Below, piece by piece: positions 9,317 to 15,823 of a stretch of DNA of 64,000 nucleotides; position 1 is the first letter of the stretch, and every line of letters begins with the position of its first letter. Origin of the DNA: JAVBTT01 sp031556035 (GTDB lineage Bacteria; Bacillota; Clostridia; Oscillospirales; UBA929); the NCBI GenBank assembly GCA_031556035.1, contig JAVBTT010000024.1, positions 1-64,000 on the forward strand. The letters run 5' to 3'. The position numbers and the translations under genes were made by a program. The notes under the pieces are model-generated. The model did not search any database and was not told the DNA's origin. It saw nothing but the letters and a program-made list of their open reading frames with translations.

Positions 9317-9600
9317 AACTAATACCCGCTTAAAACCTGGCGGCATTAAATTGCAAAAGCTCGCTGCGGCGAGCTTCAGACTGTAGACAAAGCCATAGTA
9401 GCGCTTCTCAAACCCTTCCCGACCAGCAGATTCAGAATTTTTCCCGTTGTTACTGCGTAAAACGGCCGCAAAATTCTGAATCTGACAACTCGCCCTCTGC
9501 GAGGGCTTCGGGTCGGGAAGGGTTTGTCAGCAGCCTGGCTTGCGATGGCAAGTCTTTGCAGTTTTCTGAACGGAAGGTTTTAACATGGGATTGGTATCAG
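9317..9600. repeat. Repeat family A, copy A1 (inverted-repeat element with nested foldback)
   Basis: The left end ACTAATACCCGCTTAAAACC (9318-9337) is an imperfect inverted copy of the right end GGTTTTAACATGGGATTGGT at 9576-9595. Inside are nested perfect stems: CAAACCCTTCCCGACC at 9409-9424 pairs with 9511-9526, and CAGATTCAGAATTTT at 9427-9441 pairs with 9470-9484. A GAGC/GCTC hairpin lies near 9358-9376. The right terminus carries the TGA stop codon (9597-9599) of the minus-strand lipoprotein gene. No coding capacity is seen. This element accounts for nearly all of the 485-base gap between 9111 and 9597. Confidence 0.7.
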
Positions 9601-10253
9601 TCCTTATCACTGGCGTCAGCGCCCATGTCGAGAGAGAAATACACGCTTATACGGTCATCCTCGTCCAGCTTTACCGAACCGGCGCCGACCGAGCTGTGAA
9701 CCCCGTTGCGCTTGAATATCCATCCGGACAGCGTTCCCTCGCTCTTCTCGGCAAAGCCTCCAATTGAGACAATATAAACTGTCTTTCCCGAGCCCTGTAC
9801 CTCAAGCGATATGCCCTCGGACTCACACGCGAGAGATATGGCCTCCATCGCGGTCATTCCCTCCGTAAACTCCACCTCGTCGCCTTCAATTAACCAACCG
9901 TCCGGACCTTCGATTTTTACGGTGACAAACGGTTTTTCCGGAAAATCCGCGGTTGGTTCCGGAGAAATTTCCGGAGAGGGGGAAGGGGAAGGGGAGGGCG
10001 GTGGCGGCGGTGCCGTCTGCGGGGGGCTTTGCTGCGGAGACGGAAAAGTTGACGGAGCCTCCGGGCGGGAGGGGGAAGGGGCTTGCTCCTGAGATGGCAG
10101 CAGCTCGGGCGAAGGACTCAAAGTGGCTGATACGCTTGGCCGGGCTGTCTGTTCAGCGGGCAGAGGGCTTGATTCGGGCGGGATCTCCGAGGGTGAGGTC
10201 GACGCGCAGGATACCAGACAGAGCAGACAAACGACGAGGCATAGCTTACGCAT
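9597..10253 (-). CDS. Lipoprotein with DUF4430 (transcobalamin C-terminal-like) domain
   Basis: 218 residues. The lipoprotein signal has lipobox LVSC with Cys16. Residues about 20-100 are a Ser/Pro/Glu-rich spacer suited to crossing the cell wall. Residues about 108-212 match the DUF4430 fold: VTVKIEGPDGWLIEGDEVEF, GMTAMEAISLACE, YIVSIGGFAEKSEGTLSGWIFKRNG, then VKLDEDDRISVYF. DUF4430 is related to the C-terminal beta domain of transcobalamin and intrinsic factor. The gene overlaps the upstream SLH/cyclase-fold gene by 8 bases, so the two are translationally coupled. Together they resemble the two halves of a transcobalamin-like protein. Cobalamin binding is inference. Confidence 0.8.
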   Translation of the reverse strand: MRKLCLVVCLLCLVSCASTSPSEIPPESSPLPAEQTARPSVSATLSPSPELLPSQEQAPSPSRPEAPSTFPSPQQSPPQTAPPPPPSPSPSPSPEISPEPTADFPEKPFVTVKIEGPDGWLIEGDEVEFTEGMTAMEAISLACESEGISLEVQGSGKTVYIVSIGGFAEKSEGTLSGWIFKRNGVHSSVGAGSVKLDEDDRISVYFSLDMGADASDKD

Positions 10254-11601
10254 ACAGCTTCGCCAGTATGGTGGCTACCTCCTGGCGGGTTATAAGGTAT
10301 GTGGGCATGAAAATTATACCGTTTCCGACCATGATCCCCTCGTCTATCATAGCGCTGACCGCGTCGATATAGCCCTCGCTGACTTCGGCCGCGTCCGCAG
10401 GGCGGGCAGTGCCGGGCTCAAGCTTCAAAACCCTGTACAGAGCCAACGCCATTTCCTCCCGGGTGACCGCCGAGTATGGCCCGAAGCTCCCGCTCCTGGC
10501 GGTCATGACGCCGGTCTGAACCGCGCGCGTGACATGCGTATAATACCAGTCGTTCGGCTTGACGTCGCTCAGACCCTGGTCGGAGGGTTCCGCGGAAGAG
10601 CCCGTAAGCTTTGACACTATAACCGCCAGCTCGGCCCGGTTAAAGTTATTGAGCGGGTTGAAATTCCTGTTTTTATCCCCGACCATGACGTCGCGCGCGA
10701 AGGCCAGCTTCACCCCGTCGCGAGCCCAGGAGTCTATTTTGCCCCAATCGCGGTAGAGCCTGCTCTCGCCCTTCGGCAGGTCGGTAAAGACGCTGGTTCC
10801 GTCAATCAGATCGCCCAGAGCCATAAGCGCCTGCTGGGTTGAAAACACGTCAGCCCCGCCCCCCTGCTCGTAGCAAAAAGAGCCGTCCTCAAGCCTGAAA
10901 GAGAGCAGGTTTTGTTTCATCCTCTCATCCACCGGAAGTCCGGACGCCACCAGACCGGATATGACCGCGGCGACAGAGCAGGCGTTTTCGGCTTTTGTTG
11001 CGGACCATGGAGAGACAAAGCCTCCCTTTTCAGTCATCTGAGAGCTGATGAACTCCGCCGCCTTCTGCGCGGTCTCTCCGCGCAGCACGAGCAGAACCAT
11101 GCCGGTCATGTCGATGTCTCCCGCGTCCCCGGCGTACGTGAAGCCGCCGTCCGCAAGCTGCTGGGCTTTCAGCCACTCATGCGCCCTGTCCTCCCGGTAT
11201 ATGTCCGGCGTCACTGCGAGGGCAAGCATTGCGTACACGGTCTCGTTTACACCGCCGAAGCTCCCATCGGCTTTCTGCTTGAGCGCCAGGTCATACGGAA
11301 GTCCTCCGGCATACGGATCCTTGCCGAGCGCCGCTCTTGTCAGTATGGCGGTAGCAAGGCCGGAAACGGTGTCCAGCGTCTCCTTGGGAAGCTTGGCTTC
11401 GGTTATGTCCGCGCCGCAGGAGGCGAGGGCGAGCGCGTCGCTCCATCCCGAATATTCAGTCTGGGCCTCAATGGCTTTCGCCGCCTTGTCAGCCGCGGCC
11501 TTCATGTCGTTCAGCAGAGGGCCGGGTTCGTACGCGGCCAGCGCGGTCAATGATAAAAGCACACACAGCGCCAGCGAGAGAGAGGGAATTCGGGTTTTCA
11601 T
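10246..11601 (-). CDS. Exported alpha/alpha-toroid (prenyltransferase/terpene-cyclase repeat) protein with three SLH domains
   Basis: 451 residues from ATG 11601, with AAAGGA 11 bases upstream; another ATG four codons earlier lacks a free RBS. There is a Sec signal peptide (LSLALCVLLSLTALA). Residues about 30-280 carry repeated QxxDGSFGG / QLADGGFTYAG / LEDGSFCYEQGG motifs with helices between, the signature of the alpha6/alpha6 barrel of squalene-cyclase, prenyltransferase and transcobalamin alpha domains. No cyclase acid motif DxDD was seen. Residues about 283-451 are three S-layer-homology domains (WARDGVKLAFARDVMVGD..., NDWYYTHVTRAVQTGVM..., SAMIDEGIMVGNG...). They should tether the protein to secondary cell-wall polymer. 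It is followed, with an 8-base overlap, by the DUF4430 lipoprotein. Confidence 0.8.
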   Translation of the reverse strand: MKTRIPSLSLALCVLLSLTALAAYEPGPLLNDMKAAADKAAKAIEAQTEYSGWSDALALASCGADITEAKLPKETLDTVSGLATAILTRAALGKDPYAGGLPYDLALKQKADGSFGGVNETVYAMLALAVTPDIYREDRAHEWLKAQQLADGGFTYAGDAGDIDMTGMVLLVLRGETAQKAAEFISSQMTEKGGFVSPWSATKAENACSVAAVISGLVASGLPVDERMKQNLLSFRLEDGSFCYEQGGGADVFSTQQALMALGDLIDGTSVFTDLPKGESRLYRDWGKIDSWARDGVKLAFARDVMVGDKNRNFNPLNNFNRAELAVIVSKLTGSSAEPSDQGLSDVKPNDWYYTHVTRAVQTGVMTARSGSFGPYSAVTREEMALALYRVLKLEPGTARPADAAEVSEGYIDAVSAMIDEGIMVGNGIIFMPTYLITRQEVATILAKLYA

Positions 11602-11638
11602 TATGTAGCACATCCTTTGTCAAAAAAAGCTGTTATGT

Positions 11639-11672
11639 TGAGTATAAGGCGGCGTATGCCGCCTTATACTCA
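11639..11672. repeat. 34-bp palindrome, first copy
   Basis: TGAGTATAAGGCGGC, a GTAT centre and the complementary arm make a perfect stem-loop. It lies 38 bases upstream of the start of the SLH protein gene. The same palindrome recurs at 11884-11925. A second palindrome (GATGACAAACTATAG... at 11677-11700) abuts it. Confidence 0.7.
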
Positions 11673-11883
11673 GACAGATGACAAACTATAGTTTGTCATC
11701 GAAAACGAGGGCAAGCTGTCGCCGCTGAGGAGGCTCACAGAGAACGGTTTTCCCGAAGTGAATTCGGGAAAACCTAGAACATCAAGCTTTTTCACTCTTG
11801 CGGTCAAGCAAGAACCTGCCGCCTCCGGCGTCAGGCTCGACGCGCAAAAGTGAAAAAGGACGGAGGTTGCGGACTTTGTCTTT
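11673..11883. other. Intergenic stretch made of nested inverted repeats
   Basis: Between the two identical palindromes lie a GATGACAAACTA/TAGTTTGTCATC palindrome, a TTTTCCCGAA...TTCGGGAAAA hairpin near 11750-11774, and a TTTTTCACT/AGTGAAAAA pair at about 11789 and 11849. No plausible gene was seen. The promoter of the SLH/DUF4430 pair should lie here or nearby, but I could not define it. Confidence 0.5.
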
Positions 11884-11925
11884 ACACTGAGTATAAGGCG
11901 GCGTATGCCGCCTTATACTCAGTGT
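11884..11925. repeat. 42-bp palindrome, second copy, likely terminator of cheV
   Basis: It has the same core as the 11639 copy, extended by ACAC/GTGT to 42 bases of perfect dyad. It lies 15 bases beyond the cheV stop codon, so it probably ends that transcript. Confidence 0.65.
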
Positions 11926-11940
11926 GCACGGTGGGTACGT

Positions 11941-12876
11941 TTACTGCATTATCCATTTGTCAACGGTTGAGACAAGGTTTCCTATCTCGGGCTTGGAGAG
12001 CTGCGCGTTGGCTCCCAGGGCCTCACCCTTTATACGCATCGCTTCGTCGATCAGCGAGGAGAAGATTATAACGGGCACCTTGTCCAAAATTTTGTTTTCC
12101 TTTATCAGCTTTGTCAGGCGGTGGCCATCCATTTTCGGCATCTCAATGTCGGTAATCACGCAGGCAACTCTGGACATGAGCTTCGCGCCGGCGTCGGCGA
12201 CCTCTTTTTCTATGCTCTGCATATAGTTCCAAGCCTCCTGGCCATTTGGGAAGCTGGTCACGTTCGTGTAGCCGGCCTCGTTAAGGGCCTCAAGTATCAT
12301 GCGTTTGAGCAGAGCTGAATCCTCGGCCACCACGATAGGCTTTTCGTTCCGGGCGCGCTCGCCGAGAGCCGCTATCTCGGACATCTGTATGCCGCTCTGC
12401 GGGCTTATGTCAAAGACAATCTTCTCAAAGTCGACTATGGTGATGAGCTTGTCCTTCACCTTGGCGATTCCGGTGGCCAGCCCCTCCTGTCCGCCGTATA
12501 TGGTGTTGTCCGGCTTTTCGATGTTTGCCCAGGAGACGCGGTGAATCCCCTCCACCGTGTGCACATGGAAGGCCACGTTCATTTTATTGAAGTTCGTTAT
12601 GATAAACATGTCGCGATCCGTGCTTTCGGAGGCGGGAAGCTTCATGAACGAGGGCAGGTTTACCACCGTGATGATCATATCCCTGGGCTTGAACACTCCT
12701 TCTATGTCGGGGTGAGAGTTGGGCATCGCCTTGACCTCGGAATACTTCATTATTTCGGTGACCTTTGCGACGTTTATGCCGAAGGTGTTGCCGGCGATGG
12801 TGAACTCCATTATCTCCAGCTCGTTTGTGCCGCTTTCCAACAGGATGTCGCTGCCTCTGGAACGTGCGTCTGCCAT
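11941..12876 (-). CDS. cheV: Chemotaxis protein CheV (CheW-like domain plus receiver)
   Basis: 311 residues. Residues about 17-165 form a CheW-like scaffold domain (IMEFTIAGNTFGINVAKVTEIMKY, AMPNSHPDIEGVF, RDMIITVVNL). Residues about 185-311 are a receiver domain (PIVVAEDSALLKRMI, phospho-acceptor Asp243 in CVITDIEMPKMDG, FSS, and the conserved Lys in LSKPE). CheV couples chemoreceptors to the kinase CheA and its phosphorylation tunes adaptation. It stands alone here with no other chemotaxis or flagellar genes. An AGGAGGTTT-type RBS lies just upstream of the ATG. Confidence 0.93.
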   Translation of the reverse strand: MADARSRGSDILLESGTNELEIMEFTIAGNTFGINVAKVTEIMKYSEVKAMPNSHPDIEGVFKPRDMIITVVNLPSFMKLPASESTDRDMFIITNFNKMNVAFHVHTVEGIHRVSWANIEKPDNTIYGGQEGLATGIAKVKDKLITIVDFEKIVFDISPQSGIQMSEIAALGERARNEKPIVVAEDSALLKRMILEALNEAGYTNVTSFPNGQEAWNYMQSIEKEVADAGAKLMSRVACVITDIEMPKMDGHRLTKLIKENKILDKVPVIIFSSLIDEAMRIKGEALGANAQLSKPEIGNLVSTVDKWIMQ

Positions 12877-13130
12877 AAAACAAACCTCCTGAAATTATTC
12901 TTTTGCGTATACAGGTCTGTCGAAGCTTCTACGCGGAAAGGTACAATACAACGCATTTCATTCTAACTCATTTATCAGCCTTTGTACAGTGCCAACAGCA
13001 ATATTTTAACATATTATCAGGTATATATAAACGCTTTGGTATGATATTAAGGCATAATAAACAATATGTTCGCCCCGTTCGTCCGCCAGGGGCAATATGC
13101 CTGTTTTTTTTCATGAGGGTATGATATAAT
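12877..13130. other. Upstream region of cheV, no gene seen
   Basis: About 250 bases of AT-richer sequence containing the RBS and presumably the promoter of minus-strand cheV. I found no convincing -35/-10 pair and no coding frame with a ribosome binding site. The rest of the gap to 13389 is a family C repeat and a hairpin. Confidence 0.4.
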
Positions 13131-13291
13131 AACGCGCGAAGAGCGGAGCCGGGCGGGGCCGGAAATAAGCGACGAGAAGCGAAGCGCACGAGGAAGATAA
13201 TTTCCGGACAAAGCGCAGTACCCGCGAAGCGGGGACGGAGCGGCAGCCCGGCGGGAGCTTGACAACGCGCGAAGAGCGGAGCCGGGCGGGG
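13131..13291 (+). repeat. Structured repeat family C, copy C1
   Basis: The element runs from GCGCGAAGAGCGGAG to CGGGAGCTTGACA (ends 13263) and is followed by a second start copy. A 28-base direct repeat sits at 13131-13158 and 13264-13291. Stems: P1 GCCGGGC (13148-13154) with GCCCGGC (13246-13252); P2 CCGGAAAT (13159-13166) with ATTTCCGG (13200-13207); P3 CCCGC/GCGGG (13221-13233). The same layout with different stem sequences occurs in copies C2-C4. This copy does not follow a plus-strand gene. Confidence 0.7.
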
Positions 13292-13328
13292 CGGGGCGGG
13301 GCCGGAATCCCCCTGTCACTGCTGTGAC

Positions 13329-13350
13329 GTCCCCCTTTGACAAGGGGGAC
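13329..13350. terminator. Perfect hairpin upstream of the ASKHA protein gene
   Basis: GTCCCCCTT, TGAC and AAGGGGGAC form a 9-base-pair stem 38 bases before ATG 13389. There is no T-run. It could terminate or attenuate transcription coming through the family C repeat, or be a fragment of repeat family D. Confidence 0.35.
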
Positions 13351-13388
13351 GGGAGGGGCACCTCCTCCGCGATAGGATGGGATTGATA

Positions 13389-14648
13389 ATGCTGAATTGC
13401 TCGGGAGATTGCCTGAGTTGCCGAAGATGCCTCGGAGACGGGCTCTCCATTCTCAAGGGGACAGATATACCCTCGTTTGAGCTTGACCCACCGGCCGGAC
13501 GGGGCGCGGGTCTGTACGGTCTTGCCGTGGACATAGGCACCACGACGGTTGTCGCGAGTCTGTTCGAGCTATCAACAGGCCGGCAGACGGGCTGCGCCGC
13601 AGCCCCTAACGCGCAGCGGCGCTTCGGCGCCGATGTGATAAGCCGCCTGAAGTACTGTGCTGACCACGGGCACGCGGAGCTGACGCAGGCGATACGCGGT
13701 CAGCTCGCCTCCATGGAGGAGGAGCTGCTCAAAGGCGCGGGCGGCGGCGAAATCGCCGGACGGGTGATCGCCGGCAACACGATTATGCAGCATCTGCACG
13801 CGGGGCTTGACCCCACCGGGATGGCCGCCGTGCCCTTTGTCCCGGCCAGCCTGTTCGGGCGCACAGTCGGCGGCGTTTACTACTGCCCGTGCGTCTCGGC
13901 TTATGTCGGCGGCGACATTACCGCAGGGCTGCTCGCCGCTGAGCGCAATGGCTTCTCAAAAGAGCGCTTTTATCTGGATATCGGCACAAACGGAGAGATG
14001 GCATTTCACGCCGGAAACCGGATTCTCGCGGCCGCTGCCGCAGCTGGGCCCGCGTTTGAGGGCGGGGAAATATCCTGCGGGATGCCCGCCTCGCCCGGCG
14101 CTGTCGACCATGTTTTTCTGGATGCTGGGAAGCTTTCGTATACCGTTGTCCCATCTCCGGACGGAGAAGTCCCTGTACCCGCCGGTATCTGCGGCACCGG
14201 GCTTGTGGATTTGCTGGCATGCCTGCTGAGGCTTGGAGCTGTGGACTCGAGCGGATACATGGGAAAGCCGTTCGAGCTCTGCGACGGAGTCGAGCTGCTG
14301 CCGGGGGATGTCAGGAGGCTTCAGCTCGCCAAGGGCGCGATGGCGGCGGGCGCGAAAACGCTGCTGTCGGCGGCGGGGCGGCGCATGGCCGGGACGGTGC
14401 ATCTGGCCGGAGGCTTTGCCTCATACATGCGTATAATCTCCGCCTGTGATATCGGCCTGCTGCCCAGGGAAACCGAGGTTGTGAGCGAGGGGCACGGAGC
14501 GGGAGTCGGCGCCTGCCTCGCGCTGCTGTCAGGGCGCGAGAGGCAAAGACTTGAGGAGATCGCCTCAATTTGCGAGCATGTGGAGCTGTCCGCCGACCCC
14601 GGATTTTCCGGGCTTTTTATGGAGGAGATGCTGTTTGAAGATATCTGA
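13389..14648 (+). CDS. ASKHA-type corrinoid-protein activator (RACE/RamA-like, DUF4445)
   Basis: 419 residues. ATG 13389 was chosen over 13377 for its GGATGGG spacing. The main body (about 45-390) is an actin/Hsp70/hexokinase-fold ATPase: AVDIGTTTVVASLFEL, RFGADVISRLKY, VIAGNTIMQHLHAGLDP, YLDIGTNGEM, AAGPAFEGGEISCGMPA, GICGTGLVDLLA, LAKGAMAAGAKTLL. This matches reductive activators of corrinoid-dependent methyltransferases. Typical RACE proteins are 550-650 residues with an N-terminal 2Fe-2S domain. That domain is absent here, replaced by a short Cys cluster, C4-x3-C8-x2-C11-x2-C14, that could bind an iron-sulfur centre (inference). No corrinoid protein or methyltransferase gene is adjacent. 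The sortase gene follows after 9 bases. Confidence 0.85.
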   Translation: MLNCSGDCLSCRRCLGDGLSILKGTDIPSFELDPPAGRGAGLYGLAVDIGTTTVVASLFELSTGRQTGCAAAPNAQRRFGADVISRLKYCADHGHAELTQAIRGQLASMEEELLKGAGGGEIAGRVIAGNTIMQHLHAGLDPTGMAAVPFVPASLFGRTVGGVYYCPCVSAYVGGDITAGLLAAERNGFSKERFYLDIGTNGEMAFHAGNRILAAAAAAGPAFEGGEISCGMPASPGAVDHVFLDAGKLSYTVVPSPDGEVPVPAGICGTGLVDLLACLLRLGAVDSSGYMGKPFELCDGVELLPGDVRRLQLAKGAMAAGAKTLLSAAGRRMAGTVHLAGGFASYMRIISACDIGLLPRETEVVSEGHGAGVGACLALLSGRERQRLEEIASICEHVELSADPGFSGLFMEEMLFEDI

Positions 14649-14657
14649 TCCGCCTCT

Positions 14658-15401
14658 ATGAAAAGGCATAATTGGCGTCCGTTCGCTCTCGCGGCGTCCG
14701 TGGTCGTTGTCCTGCTCTCCTGCCTGCTGGTCTTCAGGGGTCTGTCGCGGTCTCCCGAGCCGCCTCAAGGGGGGCCGGGGCTTCCGGTATTTGATGAAAC
14801 CCCTGCGGCTGAGCCGTCGGTATCCGAGACGCCTGAGCCGCCTAGCCCGGAGCCGTCCGTTTTTGATACCCCCTCCGCCGAGCCGTCGCCCTCCGCAGAG
14901 ATAATCTCGGAGCCGGTTTGGGTTATTATACCCGCAATAGGTACGGACGCGGAGCTTGCCGGCACCGAGAGGGACGAAAAGGCGGGCAGCATGGCGATAT
15001 ACCCGTCCGCCTCGGTCATTTCGTGGTATAAAGAGCGCCCGATCCCCGGCAACGAGGGCAACGCGATTCTGGCTGGGCACAACAAATGGAAGGGCGAGAA
15101 GGGGGCTGTAGCGGACCTTGGCGCCCTTGAAATCGGGGACGAGATGACGATACGCTACAATGACGGCTCCGAGAGGCTTTTCCTGCTGGAGAGTCTGTTC
15201 GAGTATGAGCTCAAGACTGCCCCCTCCGGTGAGATCATGAGCGGGGACGGCCCGGCGCGCGTCACTGTGATAACCTGTAGCGGGAAGTTCAACACAAAGC
15301 TGGGCACAAGCGAGAACAGGCTGGTTGCGGTTTTCAAACCGGCGGAGGTTTTTGTGACACCGGAGCCGCCGATCACCCCGATCCCGACGGTCGCGCGCTG
15401 A
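14658..15401 (+). CDS. Sortase (peptidase family C60, class E/F-like)
   Basis: 247 residues. One N-terminal membrane anchor (about 8-30) is followed by a Pro/Ser/Glu-rich stalk (31-90) and a sortase barrel (91-230). Catalytic residues are visible: His141 in ILAGHNKWKG, Cys207 in VTVITCSG, Arg221 in ENRLVAVF. Sortases are extracytoplasmic transpeptidases that cleave a C-terminal sorting signal and link proteins to the cell wall or into pili. The TCSG motif and compact size suggest class E/F rather than housekeeping class A, but I cannot assign the class firmly. No LPxTG substrate is encoded next door. The gene sits 9 bases after the ASKHA protein and is followed by a GC-rich hairpin. Confidence 0.88.
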   Translation: MKRHNWRPFALAASVVVVLLSCLLVFRGLSRSPEPPQGGPGLPVFDETPAAEPSVSETPEPPSPEPSVFDTPSAEPSPSAEIISEPVWVIIPAIGTDAELAGTERDEKAGSMAIYPSASVISWYKERPIPGNEGNAILAGHNKWKGEKGAVADLGALEIGDEMTIRYNDGSERLFLLESLFEYELKTAPSGEIMSGDGPARVTVITCSGKFNTKLGTSENRLVAVFKPAEVFVTPEPPITPIPTVAR

Positions 15402-15414
15402 CGACGCTTATGTA

Positions 15415-15431
15415 GGGCCGCCACGCGGCCC
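15415..15431 (+). terminator. Short GC-rich stem-loop after sortase
   Basis: GGGCCGC, CAC and GCGGCCC form a 7-base-pair stem 13 bases beyond the sortase stop. There is no T-run directly after it. Confidence 0.45.
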
Positions 15432-15450
15432 CCGCAACTGTTATAATGGT

Positions 15451-15554
15451 CCCACGATTAAACCTTGCCGAAATAGCTCCTCAAAATGCTCTGCCCGCTG
15501 TGCGGGCGGCGCATTTTCCCCGCCAATGGCGGCAAGGTTTAACTGGTACATCAA
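15451..15554. repeat. Repeat family B, copy B1 (complete)
   Basis: The outer inverted repeat is TTAAACCTTGCCG (15458-15470) with CGGCAAGGTTTAA (15530-15542), flanked by CCCACGA on the left and CTGGTACATCAA on the right. An internal GCCCGC...GCGGGC hairpin sits near 15493-15507 and a GCCaatGGC hairpin near 15523. A left-half copy lies at 42920 and a right-end copy at 51259. It starts 2 bases downstream of the small minus-strand gene (stop at 15557) and may serve as its terminator. Confidence 0.65.
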
Positions 15555-15556
15555 TA

Positions 15557-15718
15557 TCAGCCTCCGATGTTCTCCATTACATGCCCGATCGCCCTTATGG
15601 TCTTTCCGGCGCTTGAGCGCATTATCTTTTTGCGGTCCATCGGCACCATGCACGCCGTCACGACAATGCCCGCAACCATGCCAAGGCCTATGCCCTTGAG
15701 AAGTCCACTGTTGTTCAT
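15557..15718 (-). CDS. Small 53-residue protein with glycine-rich hydrophobic N-terminus
   Basis: The minus strand encodes MNNSGLLKGIGLGMVAGIVV, then TACMVPMDRKKIMRSSAGK and a C-terminal amphipathic IRAIGHVMENIGG, 53 residues ending TGA. An AGGAGG ribosome binding site lies 9 bases upstream of the ATG, which is good evidence that it is translated. One probable membrane segment (5-25) with a GxGxGxxxG pattern is followed by a basic stretch, resembling the small YtxH-like or single-span proteins of Firmicutes. Function is unknown. It is transcribed divergently from pyrC, 105 bases away. Confidence 0.65.
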   Translation of the reverse strand: MNNSGLLKGIGLGMVAGIVVTACMVPMDRKKIMRSSAGKTIRAIGHVMENIGG

Positions 15719-15823
15719 TGATGATTTTCCTCCTGTGAAGATTTACTTGACCGCCCGGAGGACGATCACTCCCGTCGTTCGATATAGTATGCCATTCTTT
15801 TATCAGTTTCACGGAGGTAATTT

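Noticed and set aside
9317..9600. A1 as a CRISPR or IS element
   Set aside because: There are no regularly spaced repeats and no transposase frame. It contains only nested inverted repeats.
10000..10120. Low-complexity GGGGAAGGGG tract as a G-quadruplex or repeat locus
   Set aside because: It is the coding sequence for the Pro/Ser-rich spacer of the lipoprotein read on the other strand.
15719..15823. PyrR-type attenuator before pyrC
   Set aside because: The 105-base gap shows no anti-antiterminator/terminator pair and no PyrR-binding loop. The partial TTGACC and TATAGT elements there are 30 bases apart, too far for a promoter.
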